DNA of 64,000 nucleotides from Epiperipatus broadwayi. Lineage: Eukaryota; Onychophora; Udeonychophora; Euonychophora; Peripatidae. Below the pieces are notes generated by a model that worked only from the letters and a program-made list of their open reading frames with translations, ran no database searches and was not told where the DNA came from. Location: NCBI GenBank assembly GCA_028023455.1, contig JAQFVV010006353.1, positions 620,001 through 684,000 on the forward strand. Reading direction: 5' to 3'. The position numbers and the translations under genes were made by a program. Positions 13,606-26,995 of this stretch are shown here, in pieces. How positions within the stretch are numbered: the first letter of the stretch is position 1; every line of letters begins with the position of its first letter.

Positions 13606-14134
13606 TGGTTGAAAATGATAAAAAACATTTTTTATTTAATTTGATCAGTAATGCAATAAAAACTAATACATATATATATATATTCAACTCAGTTTTTGTT
13701 GTTATGTGTAATTTGAAATAAATGTTTGGGGACATCCCACGCATTTATTTCAAATAATACATAATCAAAATTGTGGGTGAAGAAAAAACTTTTTTTTTTT
13801 TTAGTTTTTATTGAATCATTGATCGAATTAAATAAGTCTTTTTTTAATAAACTATTTTTATATATTTTAATTCAGATACTTTACAAAGACCAAAATTTTT
13901 ACATTCAAATTTAAAAAACTGATCATCAAAACGATGTAACCACAAATCTCTCTAACTATAATTCTAATAATCGTCCTTAATCAAATTAAATAAATACCTT
14001 ATAGTAAACACTACTCCAAATTTCTGAAAAGTTATCATTAAAAAGGTATTCATTCGCCTTAAATTTTTCAAAACATTTGGAAAAAAAAAAGGCGCACCAA
14101 TTTTTAATATTATTGTTTATTGCGGGGATATATA

Positions 14135-14860
14135 TATCATCATCAACTATTATCAATCCATTGCAGGATCAAGTCTCTCCAAGTTCAATCCATCTTCTCC
14201 GATCTATAACCTCTCTTCTTCCCATCACCCCTGCACATTTTCTTATTTCACACATCCATCTCACATATGGTCTCTTTCTGGGTCTTTTACAATCGCTTGG
14301 AATCCATTTTAAGATTTCAATGGTCTATCTGTTATCATCTCTTCTAGCAATATGTCCAGCCCAACTCCATTTCAGTCTTTTAATTCTTTCAACAATGTCA
14401 GTAACACCTGTTTGTTCTCTTACTATCTCTTCTTGTTATTCCTAACATACATCTCTCCATATTTCTTTGAGTGGTCTGAAGTCTTTGTATTGCTCTTCTA
14501 TTAAATGTCCAAGTCTCCAATCCATAAGTAAGAACTGGTAAAACAAATTTATTAAAAACCATTCTTTTCAAACACATAGGCTTATTTCCTTTTAATATTC
14601 AGTTATTTCTACCAAAAGCAATCCAACCAAGTTTAATTGTATGATTAATTTCATCCATTATGTTTCCATCTGTAGTAATAATCAGACCAAGATATTTGTA
14701 GTTGCTAATTTCTTTTAACTCCTCATAATCAATCTTTATTTTCATCTTTTGAGAAAATCCATTGAACATTACTTTAGTCTTTTTAACATTTATCTTTAAT
14801 CTTACTTTTGTCTAATAAGTCTTGCAACATTTCCTGAAGCTCTGAAGCAATATATATAAA
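14135..14860 (-). mobile_element. RTE-like LINE 3' fragment
   Basis: This is the same family on the minus strand, from a TTGATGATGATATAT tail at 14135 to about 14860. It is decayed by frameshifts. The region coding for YLGLIITTDGN, LTYGLETWTFN and ARRDDNR is recognisable. Confidence 0.8.
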
Positions 14861-16079
14861 GACGAATGCGAGAAATACGATTATAATATTTATTAATGAA
14901 ATAAATATACTAATGCATATTTACACTATATATAATATTATGCATTTGCCTGATGCAGTTGGCTTGGGTATAGCATTTAGTTGTCATGCAACTATTAAAG
15001 TGAGGGATTTTAGGTATTTTTCCTACCACTTCCAGTTGTACTGTAACAACTTGCTTTGTCAGTAGGTATGGTGTCACTTCCAGTTGTATTCTGATATCTT
15101 GTTTCAGATCTGATCAGTTCTAGAAGATTCCCGGTTTAACATGAACTTACCTCCCTGTTTTAACCATATAGCGGATGAACATGCATACTGCCATTCAGCT
15201 TTGACAGTTGTTATCTGACCTGACTATTGACAGTTGTTATCTGACCTGACTTTATGGCCAGATTACCATCCATAATGAGAACAATTCAATTCAGTAAGCA
15301 TTCTTGCTTATTAGTACATTCTTGCTATTGAACTATGTTATCTATTTGCATTTCTATTAGTCCATGGTGATGCACATTCAATCCACTGAAGATAAGATAT
15401 CATCGTGACTAGTCCATAATTTAAAGGCAAGATAAGATATAACACATATCATTGATTTTCAATAAATATATCCCATTAAATCATAATGAAAACACCTTAC
15501 TATTATAAATGATCTAAAAAATCCAATTAATAAAATTACAAACCAAAAAACTTGAATATTAAAATATTTAATTCCTCTCTTATTAATATTTTCTTCTTCT
15601 TCTATTCAATAAAGGAATAATACATGATATACTTATCTTCAAACCATTTCAAATAAATATTCATAATGCCACATTTAGCTGAATTAATAATCTATAAACT
15701 AATAATACATGACATACAAAATAAGGAAAATTCATCTGTTTGATACTTAAATGTTTGAAGTTTACATTATAGTTTGTAATATTTACTAAGGCAATAAACC
15801 TAAAGCATGTACAGTTGAAAATGTGAAGGTAGGGACCTCTACAGGTCTTAACCACAAGCTTATGCATTGGAAGAAATAAGCTAAACAAAAAAAGCTTTTG
15901 AATTTATAATTAAAAAATATTTTCATAAGTTAACAAAACTAAAAGTCTTCAAAGCTTTAATTATCCCATTCAAAAATATTATTTTTATATCAAATTGGTG
16001 TGTGTTAATAATTATTTACAAGAATGTTATGGTTTAAAAAAAGTTTTAATTCAACAATCAAGAGAAATTAAGATTTCAT

Positions 16080-16345
16080 CCTTCATTTCTTTTTTTTCTA
16101 GTAATGAAATTCAATGAAAGTATATATTTTTAAGTATACCACCTTGCTGAAAACTTACTGAATGGACATAAATGTGTTTGAAATTCAACTTATCGACACT
16201 TAGACCAGACAATCTTGAAATATTGTGTTGCCATTACACCTAACACATGTACAAGAATTGAAGAAAATCTATTTGATAGAAATTGATTGGAAATTTTAGC
16301 CAAATAAACAAATGCACAAACAGAATTTCTAAGTTGAATAAAAGT
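16080..16345 (+). repeat. Dispersed repeat family X, partial
   Basis: This is the partner of 4490-4780, with AATGAAATTCAATGAAA at the left and TTTTAGCCAAATAAACAAATG at the right. Confidence 0.6.
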
Positions 16346-16483
16346 GTTTAATATAATATGGTATAATTAATCATAATTAGTAACTAATAATTAAGAAGTA
16401 TACTATAAATTTATTAATAAAACATGAAAACTTATTATAACTATTATGCATCACATGATCACTATCTCTTATACTAGCACATA

Positions 16484-16672
16484 ATTGTTATAAACAAGGC
16501 AAAACTCTCCATACAGTAGTGCCACCCTGTGCCAACCAGAGTAATCAATGGATGAGTGGGCATTAGATAGGGATTTTATGCACAAGCCTTCTGGCATCCA
16601 TTGATTACTTTGATTGGCGCAGGGTGGCACTACTGTATGGAGAGTTTTGCTTTGTTTATTATAACTATAAAA
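16484..16672. repeat. Foldback repeat family, compact copy
   Basis: Arms of about 75-80 bp are nearly perfect inverted repeats, GGCAAAACTCTCCATACAGTAGTGCCACCCTGTGCC against GGCGCAGGGTGGCACTACTGTATGGAGAGTTTTGC. The arms extend outward through ATAAACAA. The outer left side carries CATCACATGATCAC, also found beside other copies. Confidence 0.85.
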
Positions 16673-17403
16673 ATTGTCTTATGTTTTGTATAGTAAATAA
16701 ATGAATATGCCCAACTAACTTTCTTTTTTTTAGTTTCTCATTTAATTCAATATTTATTAAATAGCATAATCATGTGTAATTATCATTATTAGAAGATTTT
16801 TGGTTAATTTCAAGTTTCCAATGACATTACCTACTTTAAGCTTTACTGAGCTCCTTGTGATTTTAAGTAAATTCATCATTGGATAAGCTCATAAAATCAC
16901 AATATATAACATTTTTTTAAGTTCTTAGAAGTCCCTGATACTTTAAAGTCACATGGGATAAACATCACATGCATATCATTGTATTTACACTTTGATAAAT
17001 CCTATATATATATATTTATACCTATCATATAATTAATAATTAAACACACACTGAGATATTAATGATGCTTTGTTTTTCTTTAGCTTATATACATTGATTA
17101 TATTATTAAAATATATGCAGTTGTATACTCTTTCTTATACTTTTATTCAATGCATCATCTTGTTCTTAGTATTGCTTTATTTGATTATAGTCATTGTGAA
17201 TGGAAATCTTCACAAGATTCTCTTAATTTTATCCTATTTGTAACTTGCATAATGATTATGTATCAGATATTATTTTCAGGATATTATTTCTTCATTTGTC
17301 CAATAAATTTAATTTATCCCCATTTTGGATATTGGACAAAGAATTTACAGTCGAAAAACTATGGTGCAAAAAATGAAATTCTTATGAGATTCCAAATAAA
17401 TTC

Positions 17404-17600
17404 TTTTCCCAGATCCACCAATAAAACCAGCTGGATTTGATCTTAGATTCAACTGGGTCTCATCAATGGATTCAAAACAAACTGTGATCAAATGGAATTT
17501 ATCAGCCTCTGGTCTTTGTAAATGTGGGCATATACAAACTATGAACCACATTATTAACGACTATCTCCCAGTTAGAATCTTTGTGGGTTTCTTTATATCT
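17404..17600 (+). mobile_element. LINE C-terminal fragment with zinc-knuckle motif
   Basis: An open frame reads PDPPIKPAGFDL, then KWNLSASGLCKCGHIQTM and NHIINDY. The CxCGxxQTMxHI pattern preceded by a PPIKPAGFDL motif is typical of the extreme C-terminus of many LINE polyproteins (established knowledge of the family, clade not determined). Nothing of the upstream reverse transcriptase is attached. Confidence 0.7.
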
Positions 17601-17654
17601 TATTAATAGATAAGCTGTGTAAATCCCTATATTAAGTATATAAATTCTTTTTAT

Positions 17655-18110
17655 CATCATCATTATTTTCATCCATTATTGATCACTGTAGGATGGGATG
17701 ATGGTCTCTCCAAGTTCAATCCATCTTCTCCAATCTCTAGCCTCTCTTCTCCACATCACCATAGCAGACTTCCTTATTTCATCCATCCATTTCACATGTG
17801 GTTTCTTTCTAGGTCTTTATAATCTTTTGGAATCCAGTTTAATAATTCAACCCCCATCTATTATCATTGCTTCTAGAAATATGTCCAGCCCAATACCTCT
17901 TCAATCTCTTAATTCTTTCAATGATGTCAGTAATATTTCTCTGTTCTTTCACCAATATACTTCATTTTCTATCTCTTCTTGTTATTCCTAACATGAATTT
18001 CTCCATACTTCTAAGTGATCTGAAGTCTATATGCTCTTCTGTTAAGTGTCCAAGTCTCAAATCCATAAATAAGAACTGGTAAAACATTTATTAAAAATCT
18101 TCCTTTTCAA
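17655..18110 (-). mobile_element. RTE-like LINE 3' fragment
   Basis: This is the same family on the minus strand, with a tail of ATG-type repeats at 17655-17670. The 3' end of the coding region (ILNWIPK-like, ARRDDNR-like, LTYGFETWTLN-like stretches) is present with frameshifts. It is immediately followed by a second fragment at 18118-18365. Confidence 0.75.
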
Positions 18111-18117
18111 ACACAGA

Positions 18118-18365
18118 CATATCTCTTGTCCATCTTCTCTGATCTTTAGACTCTCTTCTCCACATCATCCTAGCATACTTCCTTATTTCATCTGTCCATC
18201 TAACATATGGCCACTTTCTGGTTCTTTTACAATCTCTTGGAATCCAGTTTAAGATTTTAACCATCCATCTGTTATCATATCTTCTAGCAATATGTCCAGC
18301 CCAACTCCACTTCAGTTTCTTAATTCTTTCAGTAAGGTTAGTAACACCTGCTTGTTTTCTCCAAC
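18118..18365 (-). mobile_element. RTE-like LINE fragment, partial second copy
   Basis: This repeats the sequence seen at 17715-17950 (the segment encoding the ILNWIPR..RRDDNRWT region), in the same orientation and without its own 3' tail. It suggests a nested, tandem or rearranged insertion. Confidence 0.7.
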
Positions 18366-18983
18366 AGATGTTAATGATGTCATTATAGAAGTAAATAAAT
18401 AAATAAATTACGCCAAATTCAGAATTATAAAAAGCTAGCCAAAATTTAAAAACTAAAATTTCACAACCAAATTGTTTTCACTAGCATGGTAGCCTTCTCA
18501 AGCATAAAAGAACACACAAATATATACTAAATAAATTTCTCACAATTACAATCCTCGCAGCTCTAGGAGTTACTGGGCAAAGGGTGACATCCAGCATCCC
18601 TAATTTAAGTTCCTCTCTCAGTTGAGCTTTTCGTTGACTCTCGTCTGTTTTCCCCATCAACCTACATGTCTTCTTCCATTGTCTTCTTTCAGCTGATTGG
18701 CTCGTATTCCCACTCATCAGGTAAGATAGTTATTTCTCTAAGTGCACAAATGTTAGATTCCAGAATGCTTTACCTTTTCTTAATTTGAATTAACGAGTTA
18801 TTATGAGACTCAATTTCTTGTTATCAACGATAGAAAACTGACTCTCATTCCTTTAATTATTATTATAAGTACATTTTTATCTCGTTATCACTAATTTTAC
18901 TTTTCTGCTGTAATTAGAATATAATCTTTTTTCTAATCTTATAACTTTTAATTGTTTTTTTAGTTAAGTATTTTTTTTCTCTC

Positions 18984-19080
18984 ATGTGTCATAGCATCAG
19001 CCGGGAAGCGAACCCGCTAACCCGGGACAACTGCTTGTAAAGCAGCCAACCGCTGACCTCTTGACCACCAATGCCTGACA
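18984..19080 (-). mobile_element. tRNA-derived SINE, family 1
   Basis: The minus strand contains a polymerase III A box TGGTCAAGAGG and a B box GGTTCGCTTCC with tRNA-like spacing, and flanking GCATTGG / GATGC sequence. It lies 173 bp from the DRC4 exon at 19253-19513, on its 3' side in sense direction. Four more copies are found in the window. Confidence 0.8.
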
Positions 19081-19252
19081 AATTCCGTATTTAAAAGATA
19101 AATCTTTTAATTCTACAATTATTTATTTATATATTACCTTTATATATATAGGCTTGTGCCCCTCCCCACCAACACGCCTATACATATCAATAGTATATTT
19201 AAAAAGATATTATTTTGATAATAGGAAAAAAATAAATCCAGGAACTTCTTAC

Positions 19253-19513
19253 CTTCAGGGTATTGATTAAAGCTAAATTATTGAGAATAATATCATTATA
19301 GTAATTTTTTATTTCTGTAAAAGCCTTCTCATGATTTTTGATTAATAAGTTAATCTGTTGGCTTTTACGATCTTCGATTTCATGAATTTCATTCTTTCTA
19401 CGTAAGTCAAGTTCTTCATTCAAAGCTTGCATCTTCTTATCATATTTCAACCTCTCTTCTACGGCATGGTTTTCTAAGTCCATACGTAGTTTACTAATAA
19501 ACTCTTCATGTTT
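19253..19513 (-). CDS. GAS8: DRC4/GAS8 exon (third visible exon, most conserved region)
   Basis: This exon encodes 87 codons from [10 protein letters not shown] to LALINTLK. Diagnostic stretches are [42 protein letters not shown] and [10 protein letters not shown], which are close to the best conserved block of GAS8/DRC4 (about human residues 166-252, from memory). The acceptor is attttag and the donor GTAAGA, phase 0 at both ends. An internal ATG at codon 11 is not the start, because the frame continues to the acceptor and the upstream exon joins in frame. In the family this region takes part in microtubule binding and assembly with the other DRC coiled-coil subunits; I see no catalytic motifs. 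Confidence 0.96.
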
Positions 19514-20129
19514 CTAAAATTAAAAAAAAAAAAGGTCAATTTTTACGACATGTCCTTTAGTAATTAAAAATACATGCAAGAAATTAAAACATATTGAACA
19601 TTAAAGGTAATCATTGTGGGGCAAAACCTTCTTCGACTGTTCTCATAGAAAAGCAATGAATATCACAATAGTTACCAGGCATGTCAATTGCTAATTGAAA
19701 CGAATGAAATAGTATTACTTTTGATTAACAAAAAAAAGATAATTTTTGATTTTAAATATAGATAATTAGTAATTAGTTTTTTATGATATAAAAAAATATT
19801 ACATATCCAAATTATTAATATGTAAAAAGTTACATTGCTTTAAAAGTTCATATATATATATTGAATATCAAATAACTTCCAATGTTAAAAAATTTTCAGC
19901 TACGCCTACATTTCAGGTAACATTATGCGCTGGAATTATTTCTTATATATATATTGAGATGGTAATGTCTTATGACCCACAACAGCATAGGAGTGTATGC
20001 GAGTGTGTATATATAAAGTTTCAAACGAAAAATAGAAATGAGCATAATATATTTTAAATAAATATATACACTGGAATAACAGATTATATTAAATAATAAT
20101 TTTGATCGTATTTTGGTATTAGTCCTGCT

Positions 20130-20490
20130 ATGCATTAATGCATGTTATGTAAGAAAGGCATAGAAAATATTAGGCATCTGTTAATTGAATGTAAATTCCT
20201 GAAAGCAGAAAGGGTAAGAATAATGAAGTTGTGGAAGAATAAATATAAACAAAGTGATTATACAGAAAGTGGGTTATTGGTTTTTATGCTGGGTTTGGGA
20301 AAAGATAAGGGGGATTTAGATAATTATGTTGTGGAAATGGGATGGAGCAGGATAAAGAAGAATATGGGAAAACTTAGAGTAGGAAAGTTAAAGTGGCTAA
20401 TAGGTTTCTCTGGACATAGTTGCTGAGAGATTCCTGACTCATATAAGGACAAGTCACAGTGCATCACATCACATTGTAGGTTTACAAATA
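20130..20490 (+). mobile_element. Third LINE family, 3' fragment
   Basis: An open stretch includes LCKKGIENIRHLLIECKFLK, LLVFMLGLGKDKGDLD and WSRIKKNMGKL. It closely matches 41245-41880 and ends with the same GTGCATCACATCACATT tail. The CxxGxxxxxHLLxxC arrangement looks like a LINE C-terminal zinc motif. Confidence 0.75.
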
Positions 20491-20761
20491 GACGGGTTTT
20501 TTTTACTCAGCTTTAAAAAATTTAATTATTTAGTATTTATGAGAGGGGAAGATGTTTTACATGTAACTCAAAATCATAAAAATTTAACAATATGGGATTG
20601 ATTAAAAATGTGAAAAGATTTAAAAAAATACCGATAACTAAGAGAGTATTAAATTGTGTTCTCGTTCTGCCGCATCTTTCATTCCCATACAGAATCCAGT
20701 TTTTTATTGGTTAAATAGAGCTTTGAATTAACATGTGATACAGTCCACTTCATATTAACTT

Positions 20762-20960
20762 CAATTCAAAACAAAGCAAAACTCTCCATATAGTAGTGCC
20801 ATCTTGTGCTAACAAGAGCAATCAATGGATGCCAGAAGGCTTGTGCATAAAATCCCTATCTAGTGCCTAATCATCCAATATCCCCAGACTAGTTTCTGGC
20901 TTGTGGCCTTCATCAGTGAGGAGTACTACTATATGGAGAGTTTTGCTTTGTTTTGAATTG
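20762..20960. repeat. Foldback repeat family, copy with short inverted ends
   Basis: The ends CAATTCAAAACAAAGCAAAACTCTCC and GGAGAGTTTTGCTTTGTTTTGAATTG are perfect inverted repeats, though the interior is one-armed. A terminal inverted repeat of this perfection on a non-palindromic interior suggests gene conversion or a hairpin-mediated rearrangement. Confidence 0.8.
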
Positions 20961-21224
20961 TTTAATAACAATTATGTGCTAGTATGAGATAGTGATCATG
21001 TGATGCTTAGTGGTTCATATTAACTTCATGGTCTATATCTTACATAATCTGCTTCTCTTATCTTGCAAATTAGAAAGCAGTAACAACTTACAAAAATCAA
21101 AACATACTATTTCTTGAATTTCTTCATTCTTAAATATCTTCATATTTATTTCAGAGCACACATACGTCTAGAGATTGAGTTTGTTGATCAATAAATAATG
21201 GCATGCCCTATTGACAGGTCCAGA

Positions 21225-22200
21225 GAGCAGATACATTAACAATTCATTCAATTCCCACTCCATTCTCTTCATTTCCTCTTCAATTCCACATTACTTCCAT
21301 CTCTTATATCATTCAGCAATGTCAGTATTTTCCTCCCTTTCTATTTGTTTTCACTCACTATTCCCTCCAAAACATCCTTCATTAAACTGTAATTTTTTTC
21401 TTATGTCCAGTCCAGTGTCTCTGTCTGATTTCCTCAATCAATCTTTTTTTTTCATTAACTGTTTTCAAAACTTCTTCATTTGTTATTTTATTCATCCAAA
21501 TGATTTTTTCCATTCTTCTCCATGTCCATATCTCAAAGTCTTCTTATGAATTTTATTACTCATTGTCCATGTTTCACAACCATACAATAGTACAGTTCAC
21601 ACATACCATTTAATATTAATAATATAAATGTCCAATCCAGTCTCTCTATTTTTAATTTCCTCAATCAATCTTCTTTTTTCATTTACTCTTTTCAAAACGT
21701 CTACATTTGTTATTTTAATCATCCAATTGATTTTTTTATCCTTCTTCATAACCACATCTGAAAGGCTTCCTATCTGTTCTGAATTTTATTACTCACTGTC
21801 CACATTTCACATATATATACTCCACACATTTTTTCCTTAATTCTCTTTTCAAAGGTCCACAAAATATTTTCTTTCTCTTCGTAGATGCTGCTTTTATCAA
21901 TTCTATTCTTTTTAACCTCATTTTCAATTCTTCCATCCTCATTCTACCAAAATCCCTTTGCCTCTGGAACTACATTATCATGGATTTCAACCTGCAGTAT
22001 TCACTCCTCCCTATCCATAAATGCTTAGTCTTCTCAACATTAATCTTTATTCCATATTCCATACATCATTCCTTCAATTTATTCAACATACTCTGAAGAC
22101 ACTTTTCATACTCAATTCTGCAAATCTTAAATACTTTGTTATTCCACCTCTAACATTTGTTCCTACATAGTCTAAATAAAGAAAAGTGTGATTTTGGTAG
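21225..22200 (-). mobile_element. Non-LTR retrotransposon fragment, second LINE family
   Basis: The minus-strand translation gives YGCETWTMSNKI-type and MEYGIKINVEKTKHL-type motifs, typical of the C-terminal half of LINE reverse transcriptases, across several frames. A segment of about 200 bp is duplicated within it (about 21395-21600 and 21625-21800). It is too degraded for clade assignment. Confidence 0.7.
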
Positions 22201-22494
22201 TATTTAGGATGTCTTCTATGTAAATATTAAAAAGAACAGATGGCATACTACATCCTTACCTAACTCTTCTTTCTATCATCAATTTGATTATTCTTCAGTC
22301 TAATTCAGATTCTTTGCCCACTATACATATGTTGATACTCTAACCTCAACTTTAATTTCTTATATCCACCAAATCCCTCTTTATATTAATTCTCTAACCT
22401 CAACTTTAGTGCAAGTAGATAGTCGATTGAAAATAACTCTGGGACCAAACAAGGAATGCTAGTGTGTTTATCTAATGATAGCAATAATAAGATT

Positions 22495-22520
22495 AGTATA
22501 CCCGGGTGCCAAATTGTAAC
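22495..22520 (-). mobile_element. Primer-binding-site/LTR junction of a degraded LTR element
   Basis: The minus strand reads an LTR-like end GTTACA at 22515-22520, a 3-nt spacer, then TGGCACCCGGGTATACT at 22495-22511. This matches the arrangement expected of an LTR followed by a tRNA primer binding site and resembles the LTR end of the element at 27908. The LTR body would extend right from 22515, but its other edge was not located. The internal part to the left is at most about 100 bp before LINE-like sequence. Confidence 0.4.
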
Positions 22521-25500
22521 TATGAAATCGTAATGTCCACCAGAGATCATCATCCATGATCCTCACTACAGGAGATAATGAAGAAAGTAATTAAATTGTC
22601 TCAAAAAATACATAATGATACATCCAATTCAATTTATTCCAGTCTTAATTTTAAACTTAATAACAGTTTATGTAAATCCTCTCATGATAAGTTATTATTG
22701 CTAACTAAATAATCTAGACCACTTTCTTCCACAACTTTATATAGATATATGATCTCGAGCGGTAATTACAAGAATGTTGTGGATATTTCTGATATATAAA
22801 TGAATGGAAATAAATCAGCAATCGATGAGTAGAACTCGTAACTTCTATTTATAATATATAGATTATTATTTAATTTAAAGTAGGATAAAGAAATGTTATA
22901 AATCCTTCCCATTTAATCCCACTACTATTATTTTCGTTCTCAGCATCTATCACTTTAATAATCACAATTATATAACACTAAATGTCTATGTTATATTCTC
23001 CTTTAGATCTTCTTAACTAATAACTCTCAATCTTATTTCATTAAATACACATATCATTATTATAATAGTATTTCCCAATTTTAATACTTACACCACTTGA
23101 CTTCCAGGCTAGCTCTCTTAAATTTAATAATTGACGTACTCCTATTTCTCAAGGTCTTGATCTGCTAATGAGGTGCAATTACTAATGATTACAGTGCAAT
23201 GGATATGATCCCAAAACTTGCTAAATTAAATTTTAATGTGAGTTTATCAGTGGGAATCATATTAAATACCAAAAGCAGAAAAGGAATTTTATGTCTATTC
23301 CTAATATTCATAACATTGCAACGAACCAAATAACTAAATGTAACGCATCTAAATTGACTATTTTCTCTCAGTTTATTTTGTTTTATAGCATCTGTTTGCC
23401 AAATTTAACTAGTACTGTTAAATCTATTACGTTTGAGGAGTCAGGACATTCTTTATCCGCAGGAAATGATCGTGCCCCCCCCCCCCTATATAAGAAAGAA
23501 CTCTTTTTAGGTTAATATTTTACAAAGATGAATTGTGGAAATCATTCGTGGAAGTAAACTATGGAAGTAAACCATGGAAATCAATCATGGAAATCAACCA
23601 ACATAAGACAATTTCATAAATTTAAATGTGATCTGGTATTAGTTCTAGACATAGGTGCTGGATGTAGGGGCTAGATATAGGTCCTAGATATTTGAAACAT
23701 TAAACACAAGACATACGGGTAAATTCATAACAATAACAAAAAAAACACACACATATATAATATCACTACAATCTCAAATATTATACTCATTGTAACATAA
23801 AAATTTACTTTCTTTTATATGAAATTCACTTTAACTAAAAAATAATAATAATAATAATAAAAGAATATATACTTTCAGATTATTTAAATTTCCTTAAAAC
23901 TTAATCACTGTTTTGACCCATATTCCAATTTAATATTAATGTGCTTAAGCACGGAATTAGAATTCCGCATTTAAATATAAATATGAAATTATCCTATAAC
24001 TTTACACAAAGCCTATAAGTTTCTTGCTCCCCCCCCGGTCATTGCAACAATTATAAATTGAACTATTCCAACAAGCAATAATATTTTGGATTTCCTATGT
24101 AAAGATAATGTTATATTCAAACCTTTTAACCATTCTAAATAATTGGTTGGAATATAAAATAATAGTTTTATTTCCATGCATGCTAAATGTTCACCACTAT
24201 CCCCCTGTAATGCTGATCATCATGTTATCACTCTAGAGACTGTATACATTTTGACAGGCCAGTCACAGCTTGACGATGTCTAATTTTATTATCTTTCACA
24301 AACTGTGGCTACAGATTGGCCAACTTATAAATTAAAGTAACTCTTTGTCAACCTCCACATCTGACTACAAACCTAACCCTATAATAGCAACTTTAATCCT
24401 ATCTTGCAAAAACCCTCCAGATATTTTATATCGCAGCACTTCACAACGTACACATTAGTGTCTCAGTAAGGGAAATTAAACAATTCACAACTTCAAATGT
24501 TAGCATTGGCCAGAGAACTGCCTTTTTTCTGAGGCTATATATCATGTGAGGAACTAGTCTCTACACATTTACTTTAAATAGGCATACTAAACATTTTACC
24601 ATGACTGTATCAATAATTCCCTACTTAAATAATAAATACGAATGGAGCCAGGATCAAGTCCTCAATCTCCTAATACCTGCATACATAGTAACTAAATTAT
24701 AAGATAGTTATTACCTCAGTAATATTCAGCATTTATAGATTCACATGTACACACACAGGGCAATTATAGTCTTAATGCAAAATGACAAAGTTGACCGATC
24801 ATGAACCAAACCCATGTACTATATTAATTTCAAAAGTCAAAGCACACAGCAACATTCATCCAATCTTTAATAATAGTTCAACACAATTGAAATAAAACAA
24901 CTATATAAAAATAATAAATATTTCCTTTATTGAAAACAACATTATGGACAAATTTATGTTTGACCATTATTAAGGATCATCCAATCTTTATAATCATGAC
25001 AGATCGCCTCAACATGTTAAAGCACAGCAACGACTATTCAAATACTTTTCACACATCTAATAATAGGCATATAATTTTGATAAAAAAAAAAAAACTTTTC
25101 TTTCTTTCTTTTTTTTGACAAATATATAAGCATTTATGCTTTCTAATTATAGCATTAACATTTTTTCAATAGTTTTTAATAGGTCAAAATCATTTCTCTT
25201 TTTTTTTAAAAAAAAAAAAATCCTATAACTGTTAAATATATATTACACATGCTAACGAACATATAAATAAAAGCAAAATAAATAAACAATAAAACATTAC
25301 ACACTGTCTCTCTTTGGTTTGAGTTCTTTCGAAGCTCAGTCTGAATATTTCATACTGTCAAGGCCAATTTGACAGAAAATGCGTACATATTGTCCACAAA
25401 CCAATTACCATTTTTCAGTTCACTGCCTTGGAAAACACTTTATATGATTATGGACAGACATAAAATTCTTTTCATTCAGGATGTAGCTATATTGATACTT

Positions 25501-26900
25501 GATAATTAAAACTGTTTAAAATTAGTCCTGCAGATAACTTTCACATTTTAAATACTTTTCTTCCCGGGTTCAAATTCAGATGCTTGGTTTCACATTTTAG
25601 CCCATAACTTTAGTTTCTTTAAGTTTCATCATTTTCTTTTTTTTTAGTTTCTTTCAGGAGAAAAAAAAATTCAAATAAAATAGTGTTCTAGATGCTCTTT
25701 TTTTTCTACTATATTCTTAGGTTGGAGTCATAATCAAAAAGAAATTACTAATAAGAATGTTGGGTAGTTAACTAACTTTATATTAAAGTCCGACCAATCC
25801 TTGGAGTTTTATTAATTAAGCCACAGATACAATACCATTTTTGGGATGTCTTCTTTAAATGAACTGTTAAATGCCAAGTATGAAGGTTGAGGTATTGAAT
25901 ACAGCACCTTTTGTTGTGAAATTATTTCACCATAATTGATTTTGGAGAGAGACTACTATAATATACACACTTCTTAATAAGTTGAGTCAATTTCTGTCTC
26001 TGAGAAAGAAAAACGACCAGAGAAGATGGTCAGATATTGAGTTAGCCAGAGTAATTCCCTCTACTTCATTTTCCTTAGCTTTTATAAGAGAGAAAATAAA
26101 AAAAAGCCACCTGCAAGTTTCCCTTTTCCTTTGCTCTGTTTCTTTTAATTGATCACTTGTCTCTCCGAATGCAACTTTTTGACACCATTTCTTAAATGTT
26201 GGTTTTGGTTTATTGCTTTCAGCTCTGATTACGTTTTAATTTCTTCCTTCTTAACACATTTTATACTGCTTTGATTGACGAGAAATATAAAAAAATATAT
26301 AGAATTACTGGTATTTTATAGAACTGATATTATATAAATAAATTTCTTCTTTAAAACTTAATTCAAATTTAGAACTGAAAACAATAACCAATTCCTGAAA
26401 AATCCATACAAAATAAATTCATTTTACATTATACTATCAAATAATCTAGAGTACAATGTGTAAATTTCCACGAAGAAAACAATCTATATATGCATCATAC
26501 ATGCACATACGCACACACATGCAATACTAAATAGTGACTGCCTGTTCATACTCACTTCAGTACAAAATATCTTTTATTCATATTAGTACAAAATATCTTT
26601 CCTAATTTCCTAAAAATATAAACTTATTCTCACGAAAAGAACTGTCAAACAAATGCTAACTATAACAATAAGTTCGATTTCAATCTGTACTAACATTTTT
26701 ATTCATAAATATTATGATTCACAAAGACCTTTCTGTTTAGATATATAAATAAACATTTTTCAGATATTATAGTGCGTGATGGTCAATCCCCCTTCCCTCT
26801 ACATAAGGATACGATATAATTTTAAATAAAATATAAACAGATTTCTCTCTATATGTTAAATTTAAGTGTTATTAATCTCTCTAAATAAAGCTTTTTTTTA

Positions 26901-26995
26901 CATGTGTCATAGAATCAGCCGGGAAGTGAACCCTCTTACCCGGGACAACCGCTTGTAAGACAGCTGTGCTGACCTCTCAACCATCAATGCTTGAC
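26901..26995 (-). mobile_element. tRNA-derived SINE, family 1
   Basis: A box TGGTTGAGAGG and B box GGTTCACTTCC occur on the minus strand. It shares CATGTGTCATAGAATCAGCC with the copy at 18984. Confidence 0.78.

Larger units (their letters stand above)
5479..19252 (-). other. DRC4/GAS8 intron (13.8 kb)
   Basis: This intron lies between the exons at 19253 and 5311. It holds foldback repeats, a degenerate 80-bp tandem array, truncated and full SINEs, RTE-like LINE fragments, a Penelope-like fragment and a zinc-knuckle LINE fragment, each listed separately. The longer stretches 7570-9060, 9140-10990, 11600-12300 and 14870-16080 are AT-rich with short microsatellites. I can assign nothing in them beyond a 26-bp direct duplication at about 15197-15251. 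Confidence 0.8.
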
